Shown one piece after another: positions 52,901 through 61,606 of a stretch of 64,000 bases of DNA. The first letter of the stretch is position 1, and every line of letters starts with the position of its first letter. The stretch covers positions 744,001 to 808,000 of the forward strand of contig NZ_CP023202.1 of NCBI RefSeq assembly GCF_000220705.2. The letters are read 5' to 3'. A program made the translations under genes and the position numbers. The notes below the pieces were generated by a model that saw nothing but the letters and a program-made list of their open reading frames with translations, did not search any database and was not told where the DNA came from. Origin of the DNA: Streptomyces xinghaiensis S187. GTDB taxonomy: Bacteria; Actinomycetota; Actinomycetes; Streptomycetales; Streptomycetaceae.

Positions 52901-53561
52901 AGTACCACTGCCGGTCGAACGTCGGCCCGAACACACTGGACGCGATCTGCGCGTCGGTCCACCGCTCGATGTCCCCGATCCGGTCCGTCAGCGGCACGCC
53001 GACCCCCGCGACCACGGCCCGCATGCGGTCCCGAAGCACCCAGGCGATCACCCCGGACACCACGGCGGCAAGCAGTGCCACCACGACGAGAGACGACCCG
53101 GACGGCAACGCGGCCCGCAGCCCGGGGCCCGTTCTCTCCTGGCCGAGGGGGACGCCCGCCACATGGATCTCGGACCCGCCCCGCACGGCGAACGCGGCGA
53201 CCACCCCCGGGAGGGACACCAAGGAGATCCAGAAGGCCGGGCTGCCGGAGGGTGCCACGACGAGCACGCCGCTGCACATGACCAGCAGCGCCAGCGGCAG
53301 CGCGAGCGTCGGCACGCGCAGGAGCCGCCGCCACGACCACACCAAGGTGGCCGGGTCGTTCCGGACCCGCCACAGCGCCGCGAACGGCGGAGACGGAAAG
53401 AAGACGACAAAGGGGATCAGCAGACCGGCCAGTGCGAGCCAGGGCCCGAGCAGCGGAAGGAACAGGGCCCAGGTCGCCAGACACGCCGCGGCCCAGGCCG
53501 CGGTCCCGCTCGACAGCAAACGCCGCGCCGCCATGACACGGTCCCCCGCCGCACCCGCCAC
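49923..53561 (-). CDS. Membrane TIR-domain protein with WD40 repeats
   Basis: 1212 aa. GTG 53561 is chosen because AAGGGGG lies upstream. N-terminal transmembrane helices (about residues 15-250, four or five) precede a TIR domain (about 268-395): RVFLSYSRKDSDYARRLCARLEG, IWVDWQAIHPSEEWRESIAEAI, VVVLLSRDALASPYCWDECRQAIKQ. The Trp-Asp-Glu in the last motif fits the catalytic Glu of NADase-type TIRs. A linker with LLRADELSVAEAWRRHT and a membrane helix (ALVAGTAAIIGLSGLVAAG) leads to an RALQYALAARGQADT helix and about ten WD40-like blades (residues about 640-1212; FSRDGSLLAVAE, LSPDGTKLAVTGRDSTVGLWDTASG). Likely senses a ligand through the propeller and acts by TIR signalling or NAD+ cleavage. 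Confidence 0.88.
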   Translation of the reverse strand: MAGAAGDRVMAARRLLSSGTAAWAAACLATWALFLPLLGPWLALAGLLIPFVVFFPSPPFAALWRVRNDPATLVWSWRRLLRVPTLALPLALLVMCSGVLVVAPSGSPAFWISLVSLPGVVAAFAVRGGSEIHVAGVPLGQERTGPGLRAALPSGSSLVVVALLAAVVSGVIAWVLRDRMRAVVAGVGVPLTDRIGDIERWTDAQIASSVFGPTFDRQWYWALLVGAGGLLAAGCCLLLRNAHLRATAGTDPFAEGSGGFGAPAESTSRVFLSYSRKDSDYARRLCARLEGRLGEIWVDWQAIHPSEEWRESIAEAIRTSDAVVVLLSRDALASPYCWDECRQAIKQRKRILPVVIDPELERGSTSRLLRERGWGELTAYQNLSLADPDEDELAQGVQDIIAFVHQHHRWVAFQVRLGVLAHRWWESGCSDGLLLRADELSVAEAWRRHTPDEQDFQAGPTEEQRRYLGDSRGFVRRRTLRVRSALVAGTAAIIGLSGLVAAGQAGAEAQYRAALSRKLAAMAGDVSGTDPERALQYALAARGQADTAEARNAIAERLTGFNRVRTVVAPRGESVRNVLLSRTGDVLLIARGQASGGAVERGATTEVWDVKRARSRGLLSGSPLDQALTADGRTVALASDDGRSVYLADTRTMRVKDSFSTVEAEVPAGVFEGPGGLSADGRRLWAAAHFADANQNTHVLWDVQSRRIIEKSHSDWLMLTDSDPVQSRVLRDIDPGDTSAVVGFTDDGGVLVNVAGEARVYERGTARPWVPAPGMAAVSSTRKDEGPMLGGHYAVLSKAGGDRFELWDLLDHRLVGSANSVDKAVELRRGDGAPEFETADRVSEAESADGSLVAAAAADGSVVLWEKGGAGRISERLPVPAKEGAYAVGPGARTVAAAVGRTVSLWDTGTGERTGSVGLSDIGNTLAFSRDGSLLAVAEVTRGAGREPPVRVEVFRVRDSRLVARYEPESDAKNPIGSLMFSPDGKKLYAAVTGAFRVVVWDLADSGGQPRTVADTQGHGYADHAALSPDGTKLAVTGRDSTVGLWDTASGTRLRLIEDAAHAAFSPDGRTLATRDRSARSVSFWNGETGRRIGGDIVPGSRAFHVRFSPDGHRLAIVGSPEGGLVSRLPVTLWDVSSRQQVGPQVAEVDAYGALGFSPDGDRVVTAGRYGTFIADVSADGRVSSLCGMVTRRLSAPEWQDIAPGERYRWPC

Positions 53562-53994
53562 ATCCGCCCCCTTGCAGCATCGCCACCGGCCTGGCCGCGC
53601 CGCCCGTGCGGTCCGCTGCCGCGGCCGGGCGGAGTCCGACGCTAGTGGCGTCAAGTCAGCCTGTACAGGCGAGAGTTGCCCAGTGTGATCGTCTGCGGCG
53701 TCGAGGGCCCGGGACCCGGGTGAGCCGGGGCCCGGCCGCGCGTACGCCCCACGTCGCGGTCGGCGGCCGGGCGTCGAAGGAACACACGTACGGTTACGAT
53801 GCCTTGACCGGGCACGGAGACGGACGGTGGCGGATACGCCCGAGCTCGCGGCGGATACGCACCGTTCACGAGTACCGCTCCGCGTACTGAGCGTCAGCGT
53901 ACGCACACATTCGGTGGACAGCGTATGTGACTCCGCGTAACGATGGAGCCGAGTCAGAAGCGGTACGGGGTGGCATGTGCGCGGGAGGTGGCCG
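53562..53994. other. Non-coding divergent gap, TIR-WD40 / XRE
   Basis: The right part (53865-53945) is rich in GTAC/CGTA elements, including AGTAC...GTACT around 53873-53890 and GCGTACGC near 53897, possible binding sites for the XRE regulator. No gene recognised. Confidence 0.4.
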
Positions 53995-54885
53995 ATGGCG
54001 GCCGAGGTGGCCTACGGGAACACGGACGACGATGCCGGGGAAGCGGTGACAGGGGGAATGCGCGCCGGGGTCGGTCCCGAGCCGGGGCCGTCGGACAGCA
54101 TGCGCACGTTCGGGGCGGTCGTCCAGGCCCTGCGGGAGCACGCCGGCCTGAGCCGCGCGGAGTTGGGCACTCTGGTCCGCTTCTCGAAGCACACGGTCGA
54201 GTCGGTCGAACTGGGCCGCCGGATGCCGGACCGCGCCTTCGTGGAGCGGGCGGAGGAGGTTCTCGGCAACACGGGAGCGCTGCGGCGGGCCGCGCCGCAT
54301 CTGTCGCGGCAGGTGGGGCTGGCGAGTTGGTTCCGGCAGTGGGCGCGGCTGGAGACGCACGCGGTGACGTTGTGGACCTACGAGTGCCGGGTGATTCCCG
54401 GCCTGCTCCAGACCGAGCGCTACGCGCGGGCCGTGACGGAGAGCGTGCCGCCCGTGAAGGACGAGGAGCAGGTGGCCAAGCAGGTGACGGCCCGTCTGGA
54501 GCGGCAGCACCTGTTCGAGCGCAGGCCGCCGATCGCGTTCAGCTTCATCATCGAACAGGCGCTCCTCGAGCGCGGTACGGGCGGCCCGGACGTGACGCGG
54601 GAGCTGCTCGACCATCTGCTGGAGCGGTCCGCACGGTTCAACGTCGAGTTGCAGATCATGCCGCGCTGCCAGCCGGATCACGCGGGGTTCGACGGTCCGT
54701 TGAGGCTCCTCGAAGCGCGGGACAACAAGTGGTTCGGCTACGCGGAGTGCCAGCGCGGCGGGGTGCTGATCTCGGACCGGAAAGAGGTCAGCATCATGCT
54801 CCAGCGGTATGCGAAACTGCGTTCACAGGCCCTCACCTCCGAGGATTCCAGGGGCCTGCTGACGCGACTTCGAGGAGCGCTATGA
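53995..54885 (+). CDS. XRE-family regulator with DUF5753 domain
   Basis: 296 aa. Helix-turn-helix at about residues 35-60 (VVQALREHAGLSRAELGTLVRFSKHTVESVELGRRMPD), followed by the actinobacterial DUF5753 domain (RQWARLETHAVTLWTYECRVIPGLLQTERYARAV...FIIEQALLER...LQIMPRCQPDHAGFDGPLRLLE). ATG 53995 has GGGAGGTGG 5 bases upstream. It pairs with the DUF397 gene by ATGA overlap, a common Streptomyces regulatory module linked to development and antibiotic control. Confidence 0.92.
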   Translation: MAAEVAYGNTDDDAGEAVTGGMRAGVGPEPGPSDSMRTFGAVVQALREHAGLSRAELGTLVRFSKHTVESVELGRRMPDRAFVERAEEVLGNTGALRRAAPHLSRQVGLASWFRQWARLETHAVTLWTYECRVIPGLLQTERYARAVTESVPPVKDEEQVAKQVTARLERQHLFERRPPIAFSFIIEQALLERGTGGPDVTRELLDHLLERSARFNVELQIMPRCQPDHAGFDGPLRLLEARDNKWFGYAECQRGGVLISDRKEVSIMLQRYAKLRSQALTSEDSRGLLTRLRGAL

Positions 54886-55070
54886 GCAGCATCGACGAAC
54901 GGGCTTGGTTCAAGAGCAGCTACAGCGGTTCCGACGGCGACGACTGCGTCGAGGTGGCGAAGGGCACGCGGGCGGTCCACGTCCGGGACTCCAAGGACCG
55001 GCGGAGCCCCGAACTCGCCTTCTCCCCCGCCGCGTGGAACGCCTTCATCACCCACACGGCGCAGGGCTGA
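54882..55070 (+). CDS. DUF397 small protein
   Basis: 62 aa. WFKSSYSGSDGDDCVEVA, VHVRDSKDRRSPELAFSPAAWNAFI is the full DUF397 signature. Partner, possibly antagonist, of the XRE regulator encoded immediately upstream (as proposed for other XRE-DUF397 pairs). Confidence 0.93.
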   Translation: MSSIDERAWFKSSYSGSDGDDCVEVAKGTRAVHVRDSKDRRSPELAFSPAAWNAFITHTAQG

Positions 55071-55088
55071 CCCGCACGGCACACCGCA

Positions 55089-55120
55089 CGCCCCGTGCCG
55101 GACACGTCCGGCACGGGGCG
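55089..55120. terminator. Bidirectional terminator
   Basis: CGCCCCGTGCCGGAC (55089-55103) pairs perfectly with GTCCGGCACGGGGCG (55106-55120), only AC between. It sits between convergent genes and can serve both. Confidence 0.8.
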
Positions 55121-55129
55121 CTGCCGTGC

Positions 55130-55711
55130 CTACCGTGGTGCGACGGTCGCGCATACGCCCCGCACGGCCGTTCCGTCGGGCCGGGTCCACCCGGCGACGA
55201 GGTGGGCGGACGATGCCTGCGGGGCCTCCTCCGGCCGCAGGACGCGGTTGACCTGAACGTCGAACCCGTCGCCGCCGGGGCCGGTTCCCCGCACGGTGAC
55301 GGTCGGGTCGGGGGTGTCGCTCTCGCTCTGGTGCTGCGGTGTCACCTCGCCCCGCAGGAGGGCGCGCAGCTGCTCCGTCACCACCGGGTCGTGAACGCCG
55401 TCGTAGACCCAGCGGGTGCCGAGCACTCCGTGCTCGGACGTGCCGATCAGCGCCTCGCCGCCGGCACCGTCCAGCGCCGCACCGCGGTAGCTCAGCGGCA
55501 CCAGGTACGCCACCGGTTCCCGTGCGCTGACGTCCGTCACGATCATGAACTCGATGCCGACCGCGCCTTCCGGGTCGTCCAGCCGGAACCCGCCGGCCTT
55601 GACCAGGTCCGGCGCTTCCGCCTCGCCCAGGTACCAGCTCTGCTTCGGCAGCCAGCCGGTGAGCAGTTCCAGTTTGGTGGGCGTCATGGTGGTGCGGTGG
55701 ATGAAGGCCAT
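55130..55711 (-). CDS. Maltokinase N-terminal cap-like domain protein
   Basis: 193 aa. FIHRTTMTPTKLELLTGWLPKQSWYLGE matches the N-terminal cap domain of actinobacterial maltokinases and occurs as a stand-alone protein. The kinase domain is absent. GAGGGAG precedes ATG 55711. It is 95 bases downstream of a xylose-type permease gene on the same strand and could be co-transcribed. Function unknown; a sugar link is only suggested by homology and context. Confidence 0.8.
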   Translation of the reverse strand: MAFIHRTTMTPTKLELLTGWLPKQSWYLGEAEAPDLVKAGGFRLDDPEGAVGIEFMIVTDVSAREPVAYLVPLSYRGAALDGAGGEALIGTSEHGVLGTRWVYDGVHDPVVTEQLRALLRGEVTPQHQSESDTPDPTVTVRGTGPGGDGFDVQVNRVLRPEEAPQASSAHLVAGWTRPDGTAVRGVCATVAPR

Positions 55712-55806
55712 GCGAGCTCCCTCAGGCGTGGGTCCGGGGCCCGTCTGCCGACGGGATGTGACCGAACCTATCGGAGCCGGCCGTGCTCCCGGGCGGCGTC
55801 CGGACC

Positions 55807-57090
55807 TCAGGCCCAGCCGTGGGCCTGCTGGGTGCGGCGCGCCAGGGTGTCGATGACGACCGCGCCGAGCAGCACCACACCGATGATCATGAACTGCACG
55901 GCACCCGGGATGCCCAGCAGCGCCATACCGGAGGCGACCGACTGGATCACCAGGATGCCCAGGAGCGCCGACCAGGTGCGGCCCCGGCCGCCGAAGAGGC
56001 TGGTGCCGCCGATGACGGCCGCGGCGATGGCCTCGATCAGCAGGTTGCCGGAACCCGCCGTCGCACTGGCCGAGCTGACCCGGGAGGCCAGGAACAGGCC
56101 CCCGATCGCGGCCATCGTGCTGGAGATCATGAAGACGGACACGCACACCGACGTCACGGCGATACCGGCGCGCCGGGCCGGCTCGATGTTGCCGCCGAGG
56201 GCGACGATCCGGCGGCCGTAGGGAGTACGGCGCAGCAGCACATCGAGGCAGACCAGGAAGACCAGGAAGATCAGCAGGGCGAGGGGCAGTCCCAGGAACT
56301 GGTTGAGTGTCCAGCCGGCGGTGAAGGAGACGGCGGCGAGGGCCAGGGTGCGCAACACGATCTCGGGCAGGCCCCGGACCGGCAGGGCGCCGGCGGCTCT
56401 GCGGCGCCGCGCGGTCCGGTAGGACGACAGGAAGTAGGCGAGCGTGCCCAGCGCCGCCAGGGCGTAGGCGACGGCGACGTCGTGGAAGTAGGAGTGGGTG
56501 AGCCTGACGACCGGGCCGTTCTCGTCCAGGAGGATGGTGCCCTGCCCGGCGAAGATGTACAGCGTCAGACCGTTCCAGCCCAGCAGCCCCGCGAGCGTGA
56601 CGACGAAGGACGGGACGCCCACTCTGGCGACGAAGAAACCGTGGACCGCGCCGATCGCCGCACCGACGGCGAGCGCGAGGAGAACGGCGGTCGCCTCCGG
56701 GACGCCGTGCCGCACGTTGAGCGCGGCGAACAGGGCCGCGGACAGGGCGCCGACGGAGGCGACCGAGAGGTCGATCTCGGCCAGGAGCAGTACGAACACC
56801 ACGCCGACGGCCACGAGGCCGGCGCCGACGATGTCGATGCCGAGGTTGGAGAGGTTGCGCGGGCTGAGGAAGTCGGGGTCCAGGATGCCGAACACGGCCC
56901 AGATCACGGCGAGGGCGACGAGGGCGGGGGCGGAGCCGAGCTGTCCCTCGCGCATCCGTCGCCGCGTGGCGTCCAGCCGGCTCTTCAGCCGGCGCCGCGC
57001 CTCCCGGCCGCGGGAGCCGGACTGCTCGGGCGGGTCGGGGGGGCCGGACGGCTCGGGCGGGTCGGCCGGGTGCGGTCTCGTGGACGTCAC
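55807..57090 (-). CDS. Xylose/ribose-type sugar ABC permease (CUT2)
   Basis: 427 aa with about ten transmembrane helices. A Pro/Arg-rich cytoplasmic N-terminus precedes LVALAVIWAVFGILDPDFLSPRNLSNL. Family motifs are AEIDLSVASVGALSAALFA, GVPSFVVTLAGLLGWNGL, GGNIEPARRAGI and ATAGSGNLLIEAIAAAVIGGTSLFGGRG. Closest in pattern to XylH. GTG 57090 overlaps the ATPase stop. Confidence 0.92.
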   Translation of the reverse strand: MTSTRPHPADPPEPSGPPDPPEQSGSRGREARRRLKSRLDATRRRMREGQLGSAPALVALAVIWAVFGILDPDFLSPRNLSNLGIDIVGAGLVAVGVVFVLLLAEIDLSVASVGALSAALFAALNVRHGVPEATAVLLALAVGAAIGAVHGFFVARVGVPSFVVTLAGLLGWNGLTLYIFAGQGTILLDENGPVVRLTHSYFHDVAVAYALAALGTLAYFLSSYRTARRRRAAGALPVRGLPEIVLRTLALAAVSFTAGWTLNQFLGLPLALLIFLVFLVCLDVLLRRTPYGRRIVALGGNIEPARRAGIAVTSVCVSVFMISSTMAAIGGLFLASRVSSASATAGSGNLLIEAIAAAVIGGTSLFGGRGRTWSALLGILVIQSVASGMALLGIPGAVQFMIIGVVLLGAVVIDTLARRTQQAHGWA

Positions 57091-57863
57091 AGTTGCCACT
57101 CCGGGGTCGCGCGCTGGACGACGGCGTTGTCCGTGGCGCCGGTGATGGAGGAGACGATCTGCTCCTGGGAGGTGGTCGGGACGTCGAAGAAGCCGTTGTT
57201 GTGTCCCAGCCGCAGGACCGCCGCGCGGTCCGCGACGGCCTTGACGTCGCCGAGGTTGTGGCTGATGAGCAGGACACCGAGTCCGCGCTCGCGCAGTCGC
57301 TCGATGAGATCGAGGACCTGGACGGACTGCTGGACGCTCATGGCCGCGGTGGGCTCGTCCAGCAGGAGCAGCCGGGGGTCGCCGAGGAGGCAGCGGCAGA
57401 TCGCGATTCCCCTCCGGTGACCGGCCGACAGCGAGGCGACGGGTACCCGCAGGTCGGGAATGCGGAGGGACAGGGTGCTCAGCAGTTCCCGGGCCTGCTG
57501 CTCCATCCGCACCTCGTCCAGGAACCCCAGCCGGCTGATCTCCCGCCCGAGGAAGAGGTTCCCGACCACGTCGATGTTCTCGCACAGGGAGAGGTCCTGG
57601 TAGGCGGCCGCGATGCCCAGTTCGCGGGCGTCCCGGGGCCGGGAGATCCGGACGGTGCGGCCCTGCCATGCGATGACGCCCTCGTCGGCCGGCCCGGCAC
57701 CGCTGATCACCTTGAGGAGCGTGGACTTGCCCGCGCCATTGCCGCCGACCACGGCGACGACCTCTCCGGCGTGGATCTCGAGGTCGACGTCCAGCAGTGC
57801 CTGCACGGCGCCGAACCGTTTGGAGATGCCGCGCAGCGCCAGCAGCACAGGTGGGGTCGGCAC
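57087..57863 (-). CDS. Sugar ABC transporter ATPase (single-domain, XylG-like)
   Basis: 258 aa with one nucleotide-binding domain; CUT2 ATPases such as E. coli XylG usually have two, but single-domain forms are common in actinobacteria. Walker A GGNGAGKST, Q-loop YQDLSL, signature SLSAGHRRGI (degenerate, canonical is LSGGQ), Walker B LLLLDEPTAAM, switch His in LLISHNL. Coupled to the permease by GTGA. Confidence 0.92.
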   Translation of the reverse strand: MPTPPVLLALRGISKRFGAVQALLDVDLEIHAGEVVAVVGGNGAGKSTLLKVISGAGPADEGVIAWQGRTVRISRPRDARELGIAAAYQDLSLCENIDVVGNLFLGREISRLGFLDEVRMEQQARELLSTLSLRIPDLRVPVASLSAGHRRGIAICRCLLGDPRLLLLDEPTAAMSVQQSVQVLDLIERLRERGLGVLLISHNLGDVKAVADRAAVLRLGHNNGFFDVPTTSQEQIVSSITGATDNAVVQRATPEWQL

Positions 57864-57908
57864 GTGGGATCTTCCCTTGTCTTGAGCGCCTGCGCGCCGG
57901 GCACGGCC

Positions 57909-59015
57909 CTAGCCAAGGAGACCGGCCTCCTCGCAGGCGGAGCGGATGTCGGGGGTGCAGATCTGGTCGGTGGTGTACTTGCCGCTTCTGATCACGGTGT
58001 CGATGGTCTCGGCGGTCAGCGCGATGGGCTCGAGTACGACGGAGGGGATGGCCTGGCGGGAGCCGTTGTCGACCGTCCCCGTGGCGATGTCCTCGACGCT
58101 CTCCCCCCGCCCCAGCGCGACAGCCATCTCGGCGGCGGCGTGGGCCTCGGGGGTGAAGGGTTTGTAGACGGTCATGAACTGCTCGCCGGTGACGATGCGC
58201 TGTACGGCGGCGAGGTCCGCGTCCTGGCCGGTGATCGGAGGCAGCGGGTCGACGCTGGCCGACCTCAGAGCGGCGATGGCTCCCGAGGCGAGGCCGTCGT
58301 TGGCGGCGTAGACGCCGTCGATCCGGTCGGGGCCGAGGTCGGCGATGGCGGCGGTCATGTCGGCGTAGGCGTTCTGGGGGTCCCAGTTGAGCACTTCGTA
58401 CTGCTTGCCGATCTCCACCCGGCCCTCGAGGACGGAGAGGGCTCCTTTCTTCAGGTCGGCCGCGTTCGGGTCGGTCGGCGAGCCGTTCAGCATGACGATG
58501 CGGGGCCGGGACCCGTTCGGGCCCAGTGCCCTCAGCAGTGCCGTGGCCTGCAGCCTGCCGATCTCCTCGCCGTTGTAGGAGACGTATCCGGAGATGGGGC
58601 CCTTGGCCAGCTGGTCGTAGGCGACGACGGGCACCCCGGCCGCCGCCGCGCCGCGCACCGTGGGACGTGCCGCCCTGGAGTCGACGGAGCCGAGGATCAG
58701 CACGTCGATGCCGCTGGTCAGCAGCGCCCGGAGCTGTCGCTGCTGAGCGGCGGCGTCCGGCCCGCTCGGGGAGTAGCGCACCGTGCAGGCCGCGCACAGT
58801 TCGCGGACTCGGCTCTCGATCAGCGGCCGGTCGAACCGCTCCCAGCGGTCGGCCTGGTTGGCCGGGAGGAGGAGTCCGATGGTGAAGCCCCCCGTGTGGG
58901 GTGTGGCGGTGCCCCCGTTCGGCTGTCTTCCGGACTGGGCGGCCCGTCCGCAGGCCGCGGTGACGAGCGCGACGAGGGTGACGAGCAGGACGGCCCGGCC
59001 CCGGTGTGGCTTCAT
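57909..59015 (-). CDS. Xylose-type sugar-binding lipoprotein
   Basis: 368 aa periplasmic-binding-like protein of the XylF class. Signal and lipobox VTAAC give Cys22. TIGLLLPANQADRWERFDRPLIESRVRELC, VVAYDQLAKG, YVSYNGEEIGRLQ and YAANDGLASGAIAAL are family motifs. ATG 59015 has GGGAGGTG 7 bases upstream and gives the proper signal peptide. First gene of the transporter operon. Confidence 0.92.
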   Translation of the reverse strand: MKPHRGRAVLLVTLVALVTAACGRAAQSGRQPNGGTATPHTGGFTIGLLLPANQADRWERFDRPLIESRVRELCAACTVRYSPSGPDAAAQQRQLRALLTSGIDVLILGSVDSRAARPTVRGAAAAGVPVVAYDQLAKGPISGYVSYNGEEIGRLQATALLRALGPNGSRPRIVMLNGSPTDPNAADLKKGALSVLEGRVEIGKQYEVLNWDPQNAYADMTAAIADLGPDRIDGVYAANDGLASGAIAALRSASVDPLPPITGQDADLAAVQRIVTGEQFMTVYKPFTPEAHAAAEMAVALGRGESVEDIATGTVDNGSRQAIPSVVLEPIALTAETIDTVIRSGKYTTDQICTPDIRSACEEAGLLG

Positions 59016-59083
59016 CCCCGGCACCTCCCGGGCCGCCCGGCCCACCTCGATTCAGCGACTGGACGATATTTTCCTATTATGTC

Positions 59084-61606
59084 TCATTCTGTTCCCGGAG
59101 TGTCTCCTCGGCCGGTCCGGTTCCCCTGGGTGGGCTCCTCCTCCGAGCCGAGCGGTTCCGGTTCTGGCTCCGGTTCCGGTTCCGGTTCCCGCGACGGCAG
59201 GGCGATCTCGCTCCACACCTGCTTGCCGCCGCTGAGCGGCACCGAACCCCAGGACTCCGACACCGCTTCGACCATGAGGATGCCCCTGCCGCCGGTCGCC
59301 TCCCAGTCCATGCTGGCCGGCTTGACCGGCGTACGCGGTGAGGAGTCGCTGACCGCGACACGCATCCGGTTTCCGGTCAGCGCGAGATCCAGCCGGACCT
59401 CTCCCCGGGTGTGCACCAGAGCGTTGGTCACCAGTTCGCTGACCACCAGGAGAACGGTGTCGGCCTCCTCCACCGCGTCCCACGCGCGCAGCATCCGGGT
59501 GGTGAAGCGGCGCGCGTGCGCGGCCGCGTCGGGCAGCCGCCAGACCGCCCAGCCCGCCCGGCGCGGCCGGACCGCCATCCCGTCGTAGCGCAGCAGAAGC
59601 AGCGCCAGGTCGTCGTCGCGGCGCGCACCGCCGCCGAGCAGGGCCGCTGCCATGCCCTCGGGGTCGGAGGGATCGGCGGCCGCCAGGCAGTCACCCACGC
59701 GGCGCATCCCCTCCTCCATCCCCGTCTCCGGCGACTCCAGCAGGCCGTCCGTCATCAGGGCCAGGACGGAGCCGGGCGCGATGGCGGCGGTGGCCATCGG
59801 GAACGCCGCCTGAGCGTCCACGCCCAGCGGCGGGCCGCCTTCGACCTGCAGCTCCGTCGTTCCGCCCTCCGGATCGCGCAGCACGGGCGGCAGGTGCCCG
59901 GCCCGTACGAACCAGGCGTTGCCCTCCTCCATGTCCAGGGCGACGTAGCAGACGGTGGCGAACAGGTCGGTCTCCATCCCGGTCAGCAGCCGGTTGGCAT
60001 GCGAGATGACCACGTCGGGGGTGTGGCCCTCCACGGCGTAGGCCCTGATCGCCGTACGCATCTGTCCCATGACGGTGGCGGCCGCGGCGCTGTGCCCCTC
60101 CACGTCCCCGATGACGAAGGCCACCTGGCGGTCCGACAGCGGGATCACGTCGTACCAGTCGCCTCCCACCTCCAGCCCCGTGGCGGCGGGGAGGTAGCGG
60201 ACGACGGCCACGCCGCCGGGCAGGGCGGGCAGCGTGCGGGGCAGCAGACTGCGCTGAAGCATCGCGACCAGCTCACGCTCGGCGTCGAACGCGCGGGCCC
60301 GCATCAGGGCCTGCCCCGCCAGGGAAGCGGCGGCGGTCAGCAGGGAACGCTCCTGCAGGCCGAACTCCTGTGCCTCGTTCCAGCCGATCACACACGCGCC
60401 GAGCCTCCGGCCCTCGGCGGGCAGCGGCAGCAGCGCCAGCCCTCCGGCGCCCAGCCCCGCCAGGTCCGGTGGGGCGGCCGTGCCCGGCGGCCACAGGTGT
60501 ACGTTCCCCTCGCGCAGGGTGCCCTCCACCGTGGGGAGGGAGCCGGGGAGGGCGTCGCGCCACTCCGCGCGCCAGGCCGACCGCCACGCCTGCGGCCAGG
60601 CGCCCGGATCCCGGGGGTCGAGGACGGTGACCATCAGCCGGTCGCTCACGAGTTCGACGAGCGCCACCCGGTCGGCGCCCAGCGAATCGAGGAGGGCCCC
60701 GACGATGTCGCGGGGACTCGTGGTGTCGGCGAGGGCGGTGGCCAGCCGCTGGACCCTGGAGACCTCGTGGGCCCGGGGCCGCAGACGGGAGGCTTCCGCG
60801 ACGACGCCGAACAGCCGGTCCGGCCGTCCCGCCGGGTCGAGACCCAGCCGGCAGCTGAGCGACAGCCAGCGCAGTTCCCCGGTGCTCAGCCGGGTCCGGA
60901 ACTCCAGGTCCCGGAGGCCGGTGGCGCGCTCGTCCGGCTCGACGAGGGACATCAGGGCCGGCAGGTCGTCGGGAACCGCGCGCCACAGCAGGGTCTCGAC
61001 GCGTCCGTCGAAGTCCTCCGGCGCGATGCCGAACAGCTCGGGCAGCCGGCTGTCCGCCTCGATACCGCCGGTGTCCAGAGCCAGGGTGAAGGAACCCGGG
61101 CGGATCCGGCGCAGCACCGCACCGGCCGGAGCCGGCTCCCGCGCGCTGCCGGGGACGACGGGCCCGGTCTGAGGCCGGCCGTCCGCCTCCAGCCGGGTCG
61201 TGAGCTGGCCGGCGTACATCTCCAGCAGGTGGCGGCGAGTGCTGTCGAAGCCGTACGGGCCGTCGTCGACGACGAGCAGGCAGCCCAGCCGCCCGCCCTC
61301 CGCGCCCAGCGGCAGGACCGCCGCCGACACCACCGGCGTTTCGGCGGCGGTGGCCGCCTCGACGGTGGCCGTCTCCCTCGTGGCCCTCTCCCCCGTGACC
61401 GGCCACACGGCGCGGCCGGTGCGATAGGCATCCGCCACCGGGGAGCGGTCGTCCAGCGACAGAGTCTCGGGCACCTCGTACGGCGTACTGGTCCGGCCGA
61501 GGGTATCGATCAGCCGCAGCCTGCCGGTGCCCTCCGCGTCGCGCACGTAGACGGCCGCCATCGCCGCCCCCGCGAAACCGAACGCCGTCCCTGCGCTCTC
61601 CCTCAT
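59084..61606 (-). CDS. SpoIIE-type PP2C phosphatase with GAF/PAS sensor and HATPase domains
   Basis: 840 aa cytosolic regulator. GAF-like region (residues 1-150), PAS-like (about 165-285; FTLALDTGGIEADSRLPELFGIAPEDFDGRVETLLWRAV), second GAF (about 290-450), helical linker, then SpoIIE/PP2C (about 465-680) with VGGDWYDVIPL, GDVEGHSAAAA and MTDGLLES. A C-terminal anti-sigma-like HATPase_c follows (about 700-800; ELVTNALVHTRG, GGRGILMVEAVSESWG). Such proteins control partner-switching sigma-factor pathways. The tail is a six-fold Glu-Pro repeat from a short tandem repeat at 59157-59190. It lies 68 bases upstream of the sugar-binding gene, same strand, perhaps not co-regulated. Confidence 0.92.
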   Translation of the reverse strand: MRESAGTAFGFAGAAMAAVYVRDAEGTGRLRLIDTLGRTSTPYEVPETLSLDDRSPVADAYRTGRAVWPVTGERATRETATVEAATAAETPVVSAAVLPLGAEGGRLGCLLVVDDGPYGFDSTRRHLLEMYAGQLTTRLEADGRPQTGPVVPGSAREPAPAGAVLRRIRPGSFTLALDTGGIEADSRLPELFGIAPEDFDGRVETLLWRAVPDDLPALMSLVEPDERATGLRDLEFRTRLSTGELRWLSLSCRLGLDPAGRPDRLFGVVAEASRLRPRAHEVSRVQRLATALADTTSPRDIVGALLDSLGADRVALVELVSDRLMVTVLDPRDPGAWPQAWRSAWRAEWRDALPGSLPTVEGTLREGNVHLWPPGTAAPPDLAGLGAGGLALLPLPAEGRRLGACVIGWNEAQEFGLQERSLLTAAASLAGQALMRARAFDAERELVAMLQRSLLPRTLPALPGGVAVVRYLPAATGLEVGGDWYDVIPLSDRQVAFVIGDVEGHSAAAATVMGQMRTAIRAYAVEGHTPDVVISHANRLLTGMETDLFATVCYVALDMEEGNAWFVRAGHLPPVLRDPEGGTTELQVEGGPPLGVDAQAAFPMATAAIAPGSVLALMTDGLLESPETGMEEGMRRVGDCLAAADPSDPEGMAAALLGGGARRDDDLALLLLRYDGMAVRPRRAGWAVWRLPDAAAHARRFTTRMLRAWDAVEEADTVLLVVSELVTNALVHTRGEVRLDLALTGNRMRVAVSDSSPRTPVKPASMDWEATGGRGILMVEAVSESWGSVPLSGGKQVWSEIALPSREPEPEPEPEPEPLGSEEEPTQGNRTGRGDTPGTE

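Noticed and set aside
59157..59190. Short tandem CCGGTT-type repeat as a CRISPR-like or regulatory repeat
   Set aside because: It lies inside the 3' end of the phosphatase gene and simply encodes a Glu-Pro tail.
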